Source of the DNA: Pseudomonas mosselii
GTDB taxonomy: Bacteria > Pseudomonadota > Gammaproteobacteria > Pseudomonadales > Pseudomonadaceae
Direction: 5' to 3'
Assembly (NCBI RefSeq): GCF_003205295.1
Contig: NZ_QJRP01000015.1
Span: 62,001-126,000 of the forward strand
DNA length: 64,000 nt
Positions 1 through 10,727 of the stretch are shown here, in pieces (position 1 is the stretch's first letter; the number at the start of each line of letters is the position of its first letter). The translations under genes and the position numbers were made by a program. A model generated the notes under the pieces. The model was not told the origin of the DNA. It made no database searches and saw only the letters and a list, made by a program, of their open reading frames with translations.

Positions 1-847
1 GCAGGCTGTCCAGGCGCTGTTGCAGGCCGCTGCTGTCGGGGGCGAGCAGCTCGGCGGCGGCTGATGGTGTGGGGGCGCGCATGTCGGCGACGAAGTCGCT
101 GATCGACACGTCGGTCTCATGACCCACGGCGCTGACGATCGGCGTCACGCAGGCGGCCACGGCACGGGCCACGGCCTCTTCGTTGAAGCACCAGAGGTCT
201 TCCAGCGAGCCGCCGCCACGGGCCAGGATCAGCGCGTCGAAGCCTTGTCGGTCGGCCATCTGCAGGGCGCGGACGATCTGCGCGATGGCCTCGCGGCCTT
301 GCACGGCGGTGGGGATCAGGTTGAGTTCGACCTGCGGCGCGCGGCGCCGGAACACGCTGATGATGTCGCGGATCACCGCGCCGGTGGGCGAGGTGACGAT
401 GCCGATGCGCTGCGGGTGGGCCGGCAGCGGCTGCTTGCGGTCGGTGCTGAACAGTCCCTCGGCGCCGAGCTTTTCCTTCAGCGCCTCGAAGGCCAGGCGC
501 AGGGCGCCGTCACCGGCCGGCTCGACGGTGTCGAGGATCAGCTGGTAGTCGCCGCGGCCCTCGAACAGCGAAACCTTGCCGCGCACCTTTACCGCCAGGC
601 CGTCACGCAGGGCCTGGCGCACGCGGGCGGCGTTCTGCCGGAACAGCGCGCAGCGGATCTGCGCGCCGCTGTCCTTGAGGGTGAAGTACATGTGGCCGGA
701 GGCCGGGCGGGCGAGGTTGGAAATCTCGCCTTCCACCCAGACGCTGCGGAACACGTCCTCGAGCAGCACGCGGGCGCGGCCGTTGAGCTGGCTGACGGTG
801 AGGACCTCGCGGTCCAGGCCGAGTCGTTCGAAAGGGTCTCTGATCAT
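1..847 (-). CDS. xseA: Exodeoxyribonuclease VII large subunit (partial, C-terminus outside window)
   Basis: Large catalytic subunit of exonuclease VII, which with XseB degrades single-stranded DNA into oligonucleotides. About 282 residues from the N-terminus are visible and the rest lies beyond the left edge. The start reads [12 protein letters not shown], followed by the N-terminal OB-fold with the family signatures [17 protein letters not shown] and MYFTLKD. The start at 847 is chosen because the conserved sequence begins there; in-frame ATGs 9 bp and more upstream are possible. A REPIN separates it from the LysR gene. Family assignment is secure. Confidence 0.95.
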   Translation of the reverse strand, partial: MIRDPFERLGLDREVLTVSQLNGRARVLLEDVFRSVWVEGEISNLARPASGHMYFTLKDSGAQIRCALFRQNAARVRQALRDGLAVKVRGKVSLFEGRGDYQLILDTVEPAGDGALRLAFEALKEKLGAEGLFSTDRKQPLPAHPQRIGIVTSPTGAVIRDIISVFRRRAPQVELNLIPTAVQGREAIAQIVRALQMADRQGFDALILARGGGSLEDLWCFNEEAVARAVAACVTPIVSAVGHETDVSISDFVADMRAPTPSAAAELLAPDSSGLQQRLDSL

Positions 848-919
848 GCCGGGCATCATAAAGGACATCGGTCCCGGTTGTCTGTTCCTGGCCCGGTCGT
901 CGCGGCATGGCGCGATCAT

Positions 920-1036
920 TGTAGGAGCGGCCTTGTGCCGCGAAAGGGCTGCGACGCAGCCCCAGTTCTTCAGCGTTGCCGTAGAGATTGCCGGGGCTGC
1001 TTTGCAGCCCTTTCGCGGCACAAGGCCGCTCCTACA
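920..1036. repeat. REPIN (two inverted REP units, cggcacaaggccgctcctaca type)
   Basis: A 117-bp inverted pair. The outer arms are TGTAGGAGCGGCCTTGTGCC and its reverse complement, each joined to a GGGCTGC...GCAGCCC hairpin. It sits between the 5' end of xseA and the 3' end of the LysR gene. The same element type recurs at 17514, 24809, 25743 and 39304. It may act as an mRNA 3' stabiliser or a terminator for the LysR transcript. Confidence 0.9.
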
Positions 1037-1055
1037 GGGTGTTTGCGCCGAGACC

Positions 1056-1934
1056 TCACTTTTTCATCGCCGCCACAAACTGCTGCACCAGCTCCCCGGC
1101 ATCCCGCCGACAAGCCAGCGCCACGGTACTTTGGCAGGCCTCGGCCAGCGGCACGAAGGTGACCGAGGGCGGGGCGATCTCGCGCATGCTTGCCGGCAAC
1201 AACGCCACCCCAAACCCGGCCTGAATCAGTTGCAGTTGCGTGGTCTTGCGCGACACCACCTGCGCCGCCTGGGGGAAGAATCCCTCGTTCATGCACAAAG
1301 ACGCCGACAGGTAGCTCAACCCGCCGCGCTGGCGATGGGGAATGGAAATGAAGCGCTCCTCGCGCAGTTGCCCCAGCCGAACATGGGTCGCCGCGGCCAG
1401 TGGGTGGTTCGCCGCCACCGCCAGCAGCAGGGGCTCGTCGAACAACGCATGCAGCTCCACGCCCTCATGCTGGCGCAGCACTGGCAGGCGCAGCAGGCCG
1501 ATTTCCAGGCGGCCCTCGGCGATGTCCTCCAGTTGCGCCTCCGACGATTGCTGGGCGATCTCCAGGGAGACGCCGGGGTTGTCCTCGAGGTAGGTGCCGA
1601 GGCGCTGCAGCAGTTGCCCAGTCAATGGCACGGTACTGGAGTGGTTCAGCCGCAGGCTGCCGCGCAGGCCCTGGCCGACCTCGCGGGCAAGGCGTTCGGC
1701 CTTGTTCAGGTCAGCCAGCAGGCGTCGGGCGCGGTCGAGGAAGGCCAGCCCGGCGGCGGTAAGCCGTGGCTGGCGAGCGGTGCGCTCGAACAGTGCGGAC
1801 CCCAGGTGCAGCTCCAGCTCCTTGATCTGTCGGCTGAGGGCCGATTGGGCGATGTACAGCCGCTCTGCGGCGGCACTGAAGCTGCCGGCCTCGGCAATTT
1901 CGACGAAATAGCGCAGCTGACGGATCGAAGTCAT
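1056..1934 (-). CDS. LysR-family transcriptional regulator
   Basis: A 292-residue DNA-binding regulator. The N-terminal winged helix-turn-helix (about residues 3-62) reads [20 protein letters not shown] then [12 protein letters not shown], the classic LysR signature. The rest is the periplasmic-binding-protein-like effector domain, with the usual LPASM segment near the C-terminus. It is divergent from the TauE/SafE permease gene at 2032 with about 97 bp between starts, the common arrangement for a LysR protein controlling its neighbour. The effector cannot be read from sequence. Confidence 0.93.
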   Translation of the reverse strand: MTSIRQLRYFVEIAEAGSFSAAAERLYIAQSALSRQIKELELHLGSALFERTARQPRLTAAGLAFLDRARRLLADLNKAERLAREVGQGLRGSLRLNHSSTVPLTGQLLQRLGTYLEDNPGVSLEIAQQSSEAQLEDIAEGRLEIGLLRLPVLRQHEGVELHALFDEPLLLAVAANHPLAAATHVRLGQLREERFISIPHRQRGGLSYLSASLCMNEGFFPQAAQVVSRKTTQLQLIQAGFGVALLPASMREIAPPSVTFVPLAEACQSTVALACRRDAGELVQQFVAAMKK

Positions 1935-2031
1935 GTCATGCCTTTTCCAGATGCCTCATGGCGTAAAGGCATATTAGTCGGCATGGCTTGTCGCTGGCTA
2001 ACCTTCAGTGGTCTCCCGAGGAACTGTCGCG

Positions 2032-2787
2032 ATGCTCGCTCAATTGTCGTTTTCCACGCTCGACTGGCTACCCATCCTGCTGGGTGTGGGGGTGGCCTAT
2101 ATCGTCTTCGGCATCGCCGGCTTCGGCACCGCGCTGGTCGCCGGCCCCGTGCTGATCCATTTCATGCCGCTGTCGCGGATCGTTCCGTTGCTGGTGTTGC
2201 TGGACTTCGTCGCCGCCTTCGGCAACCTGCTGCCGTCGCGGCGTGACGTGGTGCGCGGCGAGTTACTGCGGCTGCTGCCGTTCATGGCCGTGGGCTGCAC
2301 GCTGGGCGTGGTGTTCCTGCTGCGCCTGAAGTCGGATGTGTTGCTGTTGCTGATGGGGCTGTTCGTCACCGCCTACGCGGTCTATGGCTTGGCGGTGAAG
2401 GTGCGGCCGGCGAGCCTGTCGGGCGCCTGGGCGGTGCCCATGGGCACGGTGGGCGGGTTGTTCGGCGCGATGTTCGGCAGTGGTGGTTTTCTGTATGCGA
2501 TCTACCTCAGCGCACGGTTGGAGGCCAAGGAGCAGGTACGGGCGACCCAGGTCGCGCTGATCAGTTGCAGCACGGTGGTGCGCCTGTCGCTGTTCCTGAT
2601 CGCCGGGGTGTATGCCGACACCAGCTTGTTGCTGCTGGCCGCTTGCCTGCTGCCGGTGATGTTCATCGGTACCTGGCTGGGCCGACGGCTGACCCTGAGG
2701 TTGTCCCGCGAGGCCTTCGTGCGCCTGGTCACCTGGCTGGTGCTGGCCAGCGGCCTGGCATTGATCGGTCGCTACCTGAGCGCCTGA
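2032..2787 (+). CDS. TauE/SafE-family sulfite/anion exporter-like membrane protein
   Basis: A roughly 251-residue, very hydrophobic inner-membrane protein with about eight predicted membrane segments. The opening segment contains YIVFGIAGFGTALVAGP and the middle has GGLFGAMFGSGGFLYAIYL; these two glycine-rich repeats are typical of the TauE/SafE (DUF81) family. Members move sulfite, sulfoacetate or other small organic anions, and the substrate here is unknown. Start ATG 2032 is preferred over an in-frame GTG at 2008 because CGAGGAAC lies 8 bp upstream of it. Probably controlled by the divergent LysR protein. Confidence 0.88.
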   Translation: MLAQLSFSTLDWLPILLGVGVAYIVFGIAGFGTALVAGPVLIHFMPLSRIVPLLVLLDFVAAFGNLLPSRRDVVRGELLRLLPFMAVGCTLGVVFLLRLKSDVLLLLMGLFVTAYAVYGLAVKVRPASLSGAWAVPMGTVGGLFGAMFGSGGFLYAIYLSARLEAKEQVRATQVALISCSTVVRLSLFLIAGVYADTSLLLLAACLLPVMFIGTWLGRRLTLRLSREAFVRLVTWLVLASGLALIGRYLSA

Positions 2788-2837
2788 GCAGACGGTAGAA
2801 TCGAATGATTACCGCAGTTCGCAGGCCCGCCCCAAGC

Positions 2838-3395
2838 ATGAACACCCAGAGCATCATCGTCCCCAAGCTGTCCACCGTGCCGGTTCACGAAGCCCGTGCC
2901 CGCGCCATCCTGCGCTGGCTGGTGCGCGAGAAGATCGTCGAGGAGCAACTGAGCACCTGCGGTCGCACCGGCAATCGTATGGGCCATGCCCTGGCCGAAG
3001 GGGCGCGCAAGGTGGCCCTGCACCCCGAGAAGCTGCCGTTCGGCGCACAGGTCAATGGCCTTGAGGTGATGCTCAAGCGCTGCATCTATACCCCTACCGA
3101 CGGATTTCTCGAGGAGGCCGGCTGCCCGGAATGCCGGCGGGAGGTGGGCGAGCCGCTGTTCGAGAGCCTGGAGGAATGGATGCCGGGGGTGAGCGACAAC
3201 TTCACCTGCCCGCTGTGCGGATTCGAGGACGACATCAATGGCTTCCTCTACCTGCAGCCGTGTGCCTTTTCCAACCTGGGGTTCATCTTCAACAACTGGG
3301 GCGAGGCCGGATTCACCCAGGCCTTCCTCGACAGCTTCGCCGACTGGCTGGACCAGCCGGTGGCGGTGGTGCAGGTAAAACTGCCGCAAGGCTGA
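2838..3395 (+). CDS. Conserved hypothetical protein with two CxxC motifs
   Basis: About 185 residues from ATG 2838; an in-frame ATG at 2805 would add 11. Neither start has a clear ribosome binding site. I do not recognise a named function. Visible features are an N-terminal helical part (EARARAILRWLVREKIVEE), then CPECRREVG and later CPLCGFEDD, which together could form a treble-clef or rubredoxin-like metal site. The C-terminal half is acidic and aromatic (FNNWGEAGFTQAFLDSFADW). No signal peptide or membrane segment is seen, so it is probably cytoplasmic. It lies just upstream of the guaB promoter and is probably a separate transcript. Confidence 0.8.
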   Translation: MNTQSIIVPKLSTVPVHEARARAILRWLVREKIVEEQLSTCGRTGNRMGHALAEGARKVALHPEKLPFGAQVNGLEVMLKRCIYTPTDGFLEEAGCPECRREVGEPLFESLEEWMPGVSDNFTCPLCGFEDDINGFLYLQPCAFSNLGFIFNNWGEAGFTQAFLDSFADWLDQPVAVVQVKLPQG

Positions 3396-3415
3396 CCGAA
3401 GGCCCTTATTTTGCA

Positions 3416-4952
<1,537 letters not shown>

Positions 4953-5029
4953 GGCTTCCAGCAATTACCGAACGGGGCTGTCATACACAGCCCCGCGTCG
5001 TTTCCGATTTCCACTGACGAGATTGAGTC

Positions 5030-6607
5030 ATGGCCCTCGACATTCACGCTCACCGCATCCTGATCCTCGATTTCGGTTCCCAGTACACCCAGCTGATCGC
5101 CCGCCGCGTGCGCGAGATCGGCGTGTACTGCGAACTGCACCCGTTCGACATGGACGATGAAGCGATCCGCGAATTCAACCCGCGCGGCATCATCCTGGCC
5201 GGTGGCCCCGAGTCGGTCCACGAAGCCAACAGCCCACGTGCCCCGCAGGCCGTGTTCGATCTGAAGGTCCCGGTACTGGGCATCTGCTACGGCATGCAGA
5301 CCATGGCCGAGCAGATGGGCGGCAAGGTCGAAGGTTCCGACCTGCGCGAGTTCGGCTATGCCCGCGTCGATGTGGTCGGCAAGAGCCGCCTGCTCGACGG
5401 CATCGAAGACCACGTCGATGATGACGGCGTGCTGGGCCTGGACGTGTGGATGAGCCACGGCGACAAGGTCACCCAGATGCCGGGCAACTTCAGCGTACTG
5501 GCCAGCACCCCGAGCTGCCCGATCGCCGGCATGTACGACGACGCCCTGGGCTACTACGGCGTGCAGTTCCACCCGGAAGTGACCCACACCAAGCAAGGCG
5601 GTCGCATCCTGTCGCGCTTCGTCCAGGACATCTGCGGCTGTGAAGCCCTGTGGACCGCCTCGAACATCGTCGAGGACGCCATCGCCCAGGTGCGCGCCCA
5701 GGTCGGTTCGGCCAACGTCCTGCTGGGCCTGTCCGGCGGCGTCGACTCGTCCGTGGTTGCCGCGCTGCTGCACCGCGCCATCGGCGACCAGCTGACCTGC
5801 GTGTTCGTCGACAATGGCCTGCTGCGCCTGCACGAAGGCGACCAGGTGATGGCCATGTTCAAGGAGAACATGGGCGTCAAGGTGATCCGCGCCGATGCCG
5901 AGAAGCAGTTCCTCGACAACCTGGAAGGCGAAGCGGACCCTGAGAAGAAGCGCAAGATCATCGGTCGCACCTTCATCGACGTGTTCGATGCCGAGGCCAG
6001 CAAGCTGGAGAACATCCAGTTCCTCGCCCAGGGCACCATCTACCCGGACGTGATCGAGTCGGCTGGCGCCAAGAGCGGCAAGGCCCACGTGATCAAGTCG
6101 CACCACAACGTCGGTGGCCTGCCGGAGGAAATGAACCTCAAGCTGGTCGAGCCGCTGCGCGAGCTGTTCAAGGACGAAGTGCGCAAGATCGGCCTGGAGC
6201 TGGGCCTGCCGTACGACATGGTCTACCGCCACCCGTTCCCGGGCCCGGGCCTGGGCGTGCGTATCCTCGGTGAAGTGAAGAAGGAATACGCCGACATCCT
6301 GCGTCGTGCCGACCACATCTTCATCGAAGAACTGCGCAAGGCCGACTGGTACCACAAGACCAGCCAGGCGTTCGTGGTGTTCCAGCCGGTCAAGTCGGTG
6401 GGCGTCGTCGGTGACGGCCGTCGCTACGCCTGGGTCGTGGCCTTGCGTGCCGTCGAGACCGTGGACTTCATGACCGCGCGCTGGGCACACCTGCCGTACG
6501 AGCTGCTGGAAACCGTCAGCGGTCGTATCATCAACGAAATCGACGGTATCTCGCGCGTCACCTACGACGTGTCGAGCAAGCCGCCGGCCACCATCGAGTG
6601 GGAATGA
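5030..6607 (+). CDS. guaA: GMP synthase (glutamine-hydrolysing)
   Basis: Converts XMP to GMP using ATP and glutamine. 525 residues. The N-terminal class I glutamine amidotransferase domain (to about 200) has GICYGMQ with the nucleophile Cys86 and the QFHPEV histidine. The ATP pyrophosphatase domain has the P-loop LSGGVDSSV, and the C-terminal dimerisation domain ends with KPPATIEWE. The last codons include CACCATCGAGTGG, which recurs at 8979-8991 and marks this gene end as an integration target. The gene itself is intact. Confidence 0.98.
   Translation: MALDIHAHRILILDFGSQYTQLIARRVREIGVYCELHPFDMDDEAIREFNPRGIILAGGPESVHEANSPRAPQAVFDLKVPVLGICYGMQTMAEQMGGKVEGSDLREFGYARVDVVGKSRLLDGIEDHVDDDGVLGLDVWMSHGDKVTQMPGNFSVLASTPSCPIAGMYDDALGYYGVQFHPEVTHTKQGGRILSRFVQDICGCEALWTASNIVEDAIAQVRAQVGSANVLLGLSGGVDSSVVAALLHRAIGDQLTCVFVDNGLLRLHEGDQVMAMFKENMGVKVIRADAEKQFLDNLEGEADPEKKRKIIGRTFIDVFDAEASKLENIQFLAQGTIYPDVIESAGAKSGKAHVIKSHHNVGGLPEEMNLKLVEPLRELFKDEVRKIGLELGLPYDMVYRHPFPGPGLGVRILGEVKKEYADILRRADHIFIEELRKADWYHKTSQAFVVFQPVKSVGVVGDGRRYAWVVALRAVETVDFMTARWAHLPYELLETVSGRIINEIDGISRVTYDVSSKPPATIEWE
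6589..6601 (+). repeat. Left copy of 13-bp direct repeat (att-like site in guaA 3' end)
   Basis: CACCATCGAGTGG lies within the last codons of guaA and is repeated exactly at 8979-8991. The two copies enclose the DUF4062/AlbA_2 gene pair. The 3' end of guaA is a known integration site for genomic islands in many bacteria, so this pair looks like attL/attR. No integrase gene remains between the copies. Confidence 0.65.
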
Positions 6608-6652
6608 TCCCCCTCCTGGTGCTGGCCACCTGTGCATATTGATATTTGGTAG

Positions 6653-6680
6653 AGCCCGCTTGATTGCGGGCTTTGCTTTT
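6653..6680 (+). terminator. Rho-independent terminator after guaA
   Basis: Stem AGCCCGC (6653-6659) and GCGGGCT (6666-6672) with a 6-base loop, followed by TTGCTTTT. It lies 45 bp after the guaA stop and inside the segment bounded by the 13-bp repeats, so it may have arrived with the accessory module. Confidence 0.75.
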
Positions 6681-6755
6681 CCATTCTTGGCAGTTCTCCC
6701 TGCTGCCAGCACACCGGCCGTTACCGGTGAGGTCCAGAGGCAAGGAGCCTGTGTA

Positions 6756-7391
6756 ATGGCCAAGCGCCCAACCATATTGGTGTCATCTACTGTCTACGGC
6801 ATTGAAGATCTGCTGAACCGCGTTTACATGACATTGACTGAGTTTGGCTACGAGGTCTGGATGTCGCATCGCGGTACGCTACCCGTGCGCTCGGATCGCA
6901 CAGCCTTTGATAACTGCCTGGCTGCAGTTGAAGCCTGCGATCTGTTTCTCGGGTTGATCACACCAGAGTACGGTACAGGTCGTGATGGCAACGACCTTTC
7001 CATTACCCATCAGGAGCTGCAGCGTGCCATTGCCTGCAAGAAGCCTCGGTGGCTTCTTGCCCACCAGAGTGTGGTGTTCGCCCGCCGTTTTTTGCGTGAT
7101 CTGGGCTACGGTGATCGAGAAAAGCGCGCATCGCTCAGCCTTAAGAGGGGCGCTCGCAGTTTGGGAGACTTGCGTGTGATCGATCTGTACGAAGACGCCA
7201 TTCTTGATACCAGGCCTTTGAGTGAGCGGCCAGGCAACTGGGTGCAGGAATATGGCACCGATGAAGAAGCCTTGCTGTTCGCCTCGGCGCAGTTCGCCCG
7301 TGTGCAGGAAATAGAGAGCTTCCTGAATGAGAACTTCAGGGATCCAGATGCTTTGCTGGCTGCGGTGCAAACCAATGGGGTGCATCCATGA
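6756..7391 (+). CDS. DUF4062 domain protein (accessory module, possible defence)
   Basis: A 211-residue soluble protein. The N-terminal part reads TILVSSTVYGIEDLLNRV, then GYEVWMSHRGTLP and ACDLFLGLITPEYG, the pattern of the DUF4062 domain, a Rossmann-like fold often found at the N-terminus of STAND NTPases and in presumed defence proteins. Here the domain stands nearly alone, with a C-terminal helical extension of about 80 residues. Start ATG 6756 is chosen for AAGGAG 8 bp upstream. Its stop overlaps the start of the next gene (ATGA), so the two are translationally coupled. Codon use is less GC-rich than in guaA, consistent with transfer. Enzymatic activity is unknown. Confidence 0.85.
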   Translation: MAKRPTILVSSTVYGIEDLLNRVYMTLTEFGYEVWMSHRGTLPVRSDRTAFDNCLAAVEACDLFLGLITPEYGTGRDGNDLSITHQELQRAIACKKPRWLLAHQSVVFARRFLRDLGYGDREKRASLSLKRGARSLGDLRVIDLYEDAILDTRPLSERPGNWVQEYGTDEEALLFASAQFARVQEIESFLNENFRDPDALLAAVQTNGVHP

Positions 7392-8872
7392 AGGCAGAAG
7401 AATTGGCGCGTCTGCTAGCGTTGGGAGAAGGCCAGACCATCGAGTTCAAGGCCACTGCAAATGCCGCCGTAGTGGGGAGGCATGTATGTGCCTTTCTGAA
7501 TTCGGGTGGCGGGTACCTTGTTCTGGGGGTGGGCGCGAATGGCGAACTTGTCGGCGTAAAGCATAACGATGATCGGCGTGCATTGCTCAAGCTCGAACAG
7601 CAGGTAGTACAGGGTCTCGCGCCTGCGGCGTTGGTCTCTTTCGAGGCCCAGCAGGTAGCGGGCAAGACGCTGTGGGTAGTAGAAGTGCCTGCAGGCAGGG
7701 ATGTGCCGTACAGCTATCGCGATGAGGTGTTGATCCGTGAAGGTGAGCTGACGCGTCATGCCGATGTTGCCACGCTCCGCGACATGATTTTGCGCCGTCA
7801 AGTCGAACCAGAACGCTGGGAGCGACGATTCTCCGATGCCGATCCCGATGACGACCTTGATCAAGCAGAGATCGTGCGGGCCATCCAGCGTGTCAAAAGC
7901 AGTCTCCATGCACACTGGAATGAGAGCGAGATTAACGTTGAGCAGGCGCTTGAGCGCTGGGGAGTGATGAGGTACGGCCGACTGACCAATGGCGGTGACG
8001 TACTCTTTGCGCGTAGTCCGGCGTTACGCCACCCACAGGTGCGCGTGCGTTGTGCCGCCTATTCTAGCGAGAAAACTGACGACAAGTATGGCGATTTCAA
8101 GAGCTTCGAGGGGCCGCTGGTTGCTGTGTTGGAAAACGTTTTCGCATTTGTGCGCCGCAATACTTCGAGTCTCAGCCAATTCAACAGTGAATCTTTGGTG
8201 CGCCAGGATCGTGGTATCTACCCGGACTCAGCGCTTCGAGAAGCGCTGGTGAATGCTTTCGCTCATCGTAACTACGCTGACTTCAGGGGCGGAATCAGGG
8301 TGCAGGTCTTCCCTCGTCGCGTTGAAGTCTGGAACTCCGGGGCTTTGCCTGAAGGCGTTACACCTGAAGGGCTTGAAACAGGGCAGATCTCGGTCTTGCG
8401 CAATCCCGATATCGCGCATGTCCTATATCTTCAAGGGTTTATGGAGAAGCTGGGGCGAGGGGGGCTATTGATCAGTCGTACTCTCGCTGATCAGGGGTTG
8501 CCACCACCGGAGTGGCAGAGTGATGCTCATGGGGTGACGCTGACACTTCGGGCTCCGGAGGTCGCCCCGGAAGCCACCCCGGAGGTCGCCCCGGAAGTTA
8601 CCCCGGAAGTTACCCCGGAAGTCGCCCCGGAAGTTACCCCGGAAGTTATGAGGGTCATGGAAGCGTTGGTTGGAGAGATGTCGCGTCGAGAACTCCAGCA
8701 GGCGTTGGGACTCAGGGATAGTGAACATTTCCGAAAACACTATCTGCAACCGGCGCTCGCGATTGATGCAGTGAGAATGACCTTGCCCGAAAAGCCTACA
8801 AGTAGCAGGCAACGTTATACGCTCACTTCATTGGGGAAGTGCTTACAAGCACTAGTCGGCAGTCATGATTGA
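7388..8872 (+). CDS. AlbA_2 (Schlafen-like) DNA-binding and HATPase-like protein with PEVT/PEVA linker
   Basis: 494 residues. The N-terminal AlbA_2 domain (about 10-130) contains EGQTIEFKATANA and FLNSGGGYLVLGVG. The middle has REALVNAFAHRNY and FMEKLGRGGLLI, typical of the HATPase_c_4 (RecG-related) domain. Then comes a low-complexity linker of four-residue repeats (EVAP/EATP/EVTP, about residues 391-418) and a C-terminal winged-helix-like segment (MSRRELQQALGLRDSEHF). Such proteins are usually called putative transcriptional regulators or ATP-binding proteins. Coupled by a 4-bp overlap to the DUF4062 gene, which argues that the two act together. A defence role is inference. Confidence 0.88.
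   Translation: MKAEELARLLALGEGQTIEFKATANAAVVGRHVCAFLNSGGGYLVLGVGANGELVGVKHNDDRRALLKLEQQVVQGLAPAALVSFEAQQVAGKTLWVVEVPAGRDVPYSYRDEVLIREGELTRHADVATLRDMILRRQVEPERWERRFSDADPDDDLDQAEIVRAIQRVKSSLHAHWNESEINVEQALERWGVMRYGRLTNGGDVLFARSPALRHPQVRVRCAAYSSEKTDDKYGDFKSFEGPLVAVLENVFAFVRRNTSSLSQFNSESLVRQDRGIYPDSALREALVNAFAHRNYADFRGGIRVQVFPRRVEVWNSGALPEGVTPEGLETGQISVLRNPDIAHVLYLQGFMEKLGRGGLLISRTLADQGLPPPEWQSDAHGVTLTLRAPEVAPEATPEVAPEVTPEVTPEVAPEVTPEVMRVMEALVGEMSRRELQQALGLRDSEHFRKHYLQPALAIDAVRMTLPEKPTSSRQRYTLTSLGKCLQALVGSHD
8558..8641 (+). repeat. Seven tandem 12-bp repeats inside the AlbA_2 gene
   Basis: Seven contiguous 12-bp units of the form GAAGTTACCCCG or GAGGTCGCCCCG, encoding EVAP, EATP or EVTP, followed by a partial unit. 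Because the unit is a multiple of three, slippage would change linker length without breaking frame. The repeats lie exactly between the ATPase-like and winged-helix segments. Confidence 0.9.
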
Positions 8873-9344
8873 TTGCTCGGCTGCACGAATGGCTAGGTCG
8901 AAAAGCAGGCGTCCCTGATGAGTCATGACGAAACAGTGTTTCATGGGGCCAGCCCGTAGCTGAAGGAGTTGTTTGAGTCACCATCGAGTGGTCACGACTA
9001 GAGCCATGAAGGCGCCTTTATCGTATCTGGCCGGCGGATACGATTGTTCCCAGATGCGGCAAGCGCTTTTGCCGCAGGAGCCTGGATGGCCATGGCAGAC
9101 AGCATTCCCCAGATCGTAGTGATAGGGGACTGTGTCCTAGGGGGCTGCGTCGCCTGGCCAGCGAAGAGATCATCGGGGAATTGCAGCAGTGAAGAGCCCT
9201 GGCTTCAGGCGCAGGTAAGCGGCGATATGACAACCCTGCGACAAGACTTCACTTAATCTTTCTCAAATGCAGGTGTATCGTATTCGCCCTTCATCGCCAG
9301 CCCTGCTGGCAGCTTGATCGCGCTGAAATGAGGTACCCGCACCG
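8873..9344. other. Intergenic stretch downstream of the accessory module
   Basis: 472 bp without a convincing gene. It holds the right copy of the 13-bp guaA repeat (8979-8991) and a hairpin TCGTATC...GATACGA (9021-9043). Short open frames here lack ribosome binding sites and protein-like composition. The last 20 bp hold TGAGGTA, the likely ribosome binding site of the oxidase gene. The region before 8992 is probably island DNA and the region after it chromosomal. Confidence 0.6.
8979..8991 (+). repeat. Right copy of 13-bp direct repeat (att-like)
   Basis: An exact copy of CACCATCGAGTGG from the 3' end of guaA, 2390 bp downstream in the same orientation. Flanking bases differ on both sides. 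This is expected of the distal att site of an element inserted at guaA. Confidence 0.65.
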
Positions 9345-10727
9345 ATGTCCTTTACCCGTCGACAAATGCTCAAGGGCCTGACCGGCCTGGTGGTGGTAGG
9401 CCTGGGCGCCGGAGGCGCGGCACGCTACTGGCTGGGCAAGGTCGAGGACGACAACGCCGGACACGACTACGAGCTGATCGCAGCCCCCCTGGACGTCGAG
9501 TTGGTGCCGGGCTTCAAGACCGAGGCCTGGGCCTTCGGTCCGTCGGCGCCAGGCACCGAGCTGCGGGTGCGCCAGGGCACCTGGCTGCGGGTGCGCTTCA
9601 TCAACCATCTACCGGTCGAGACCACCATCCATTGGCACGGCATTCGCCTGCCGTTGGAGATGGACGGTGTGCCCTATGTCTCGCAGCTGCCGGTCAAGCC
9701 CGGCGAATACTTCGACTACAAGTTCAAGGTGCCGGATGCCGGCAGCTACTGGTATCACCCGCATGTCAGCAGCTCCGAGGAGCTGGGCCGCGGCCTGGTC
9801 GGACCGCTGATCGTCGAGGAGCGCGAACCCACCGGCTTCCAGCATGAGCGCACCTTGAGCCTGAAGAACTGGCACGTGGACGAGCAGGGTGCCTGGCTGC
9901 CGTTCAGCATCCCCCGCGAGGCGGCCCGCAACGGTACCGCCGGGCGCCTGATCACCATCAACGGCCAGGCCGACTCGGTTACCGAGCTGCCGGCCGGGCA
10001 GGTAGTGCGGGTGCGCCTGCTGAACCTGGACAACACCTGGACCTACCGCTTGAACCTCAAGGGCAACTGCGAGGCGATGATCTATGCCCTCGATGGCAAC
10101 CCGGTAACCCCACGGCCGCTTGACGACGAGTACTGGCTCGGGCCGGGCATGCGCATCTGCCTGGCGATCCGCATTCCCGAGGCGGGCGAGGAGGTCTCCC
10201 TGCGGGACGGCTTCGTGCGCCTGGGTACCTTGCGCTCGGTGGCCAGCAGCGAGGCGCCCGGCGACTGGCCCGAGGCCCTGCCACCGAATCCGGTCGCCGA
10301 GCCGGACCTGGAGAACGCCGAAAAGCTCAACTTCAATTTTGAATGGGTCGGCAAGGTCTCGGTGAACACCGAGAACGGCAAGCCGCCGAGCCTGTGGCAG
10401 ATCAACGGCCAGGCCTGGGACATCACCGACAAGACCTGCGCCGACCGGCCGATCGCCACGCTGCAGAAGGGCAAGAGCTACATTCTCGAGCTGAAGAACA
10501 TGACCCAGTACCAGCACCCGATCCACCTGCATGGCATGAGTTTCAAGGTGATCGCCTCCAATCGGCGCAAGATCGTCGAGCCATGGTTCACCGACACCTA
10601 CCTGCTGGGCAAGAACGAGCGGGCACAGGTGGCGCTGGTGGCGGATAACCCGGGCACCTGGATGTTCCACTGTCACGTCATCGACCACATGGAAACCGGC
10701 CTGATGGCCGCGATCGCGGTGGTCTGA
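9345..10727 (+). CDS. Multicopper oxidase with twin-arginine signal
   Basis: A 460-residue periplasmic copper oxidase of the CueO/laccase type. The N-terminus FTRRQMLKGLTG is a Tat signal, so the folded copper protein is probably exported through Tat. All four copper-binding motifs are present: HWHG, YHPHV, HPIHLHG and HCHVIDHMETGL. The residue at the type 1 copper axial position is Leu, where CueO has Met. No methionine-rich insert like that of CueO is seen. The substrate is unknown; copper tolerance or phenolic/metal oxidation are possible. Its stop shares one base with the tadA start, so the two may be co-translated. Confidence 0.92.
   Translation: MSFTRRQMLKGLTGLVVVGLGAGGAARYWLGKVEDDNAGHDYELIAAPLDVELVPGFKTEAWAFGPSAPGTELRVRQGTWLRVRFINHLPVETTIHWHGIRLPLEMDGVPYVSQLPVKPGEYFDYKFKVPDAGSYWYHPHVSSSEELGRGLVGPLIVEEREPTGFQHERTLSLKNWHVDEQGAWLPFSIPREAARNGTAGRLITINGQADSVTELPAGQVVRVRLLNLDNTWTYRLNLKGNCEAMIYALDGNPVTPRPLDDEYWLGPGMRICLAIRIPEAGEEVSLRDGFVRLGTLRSVASSEAPGDWPEALPPNPVAEPDLENAEKLNFNFEWVGKVSVNTENGKPPSLWQINGQAWDITDKTCADRPIATLQKGKSYILELKNMTQYQHPIHLHGMSFKVIASNRRKIVEPWFTDTYLLGKNERAQVALVADNPGTWMFHCHVIDHMETGLMAAIAVV

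Noticed and set aside
9044..9256. 70-codon open frame in the gap before the oxidase gene
   Set aside because: No ribosome binding site, no recognisable domain, poor codon bias; probably chance.
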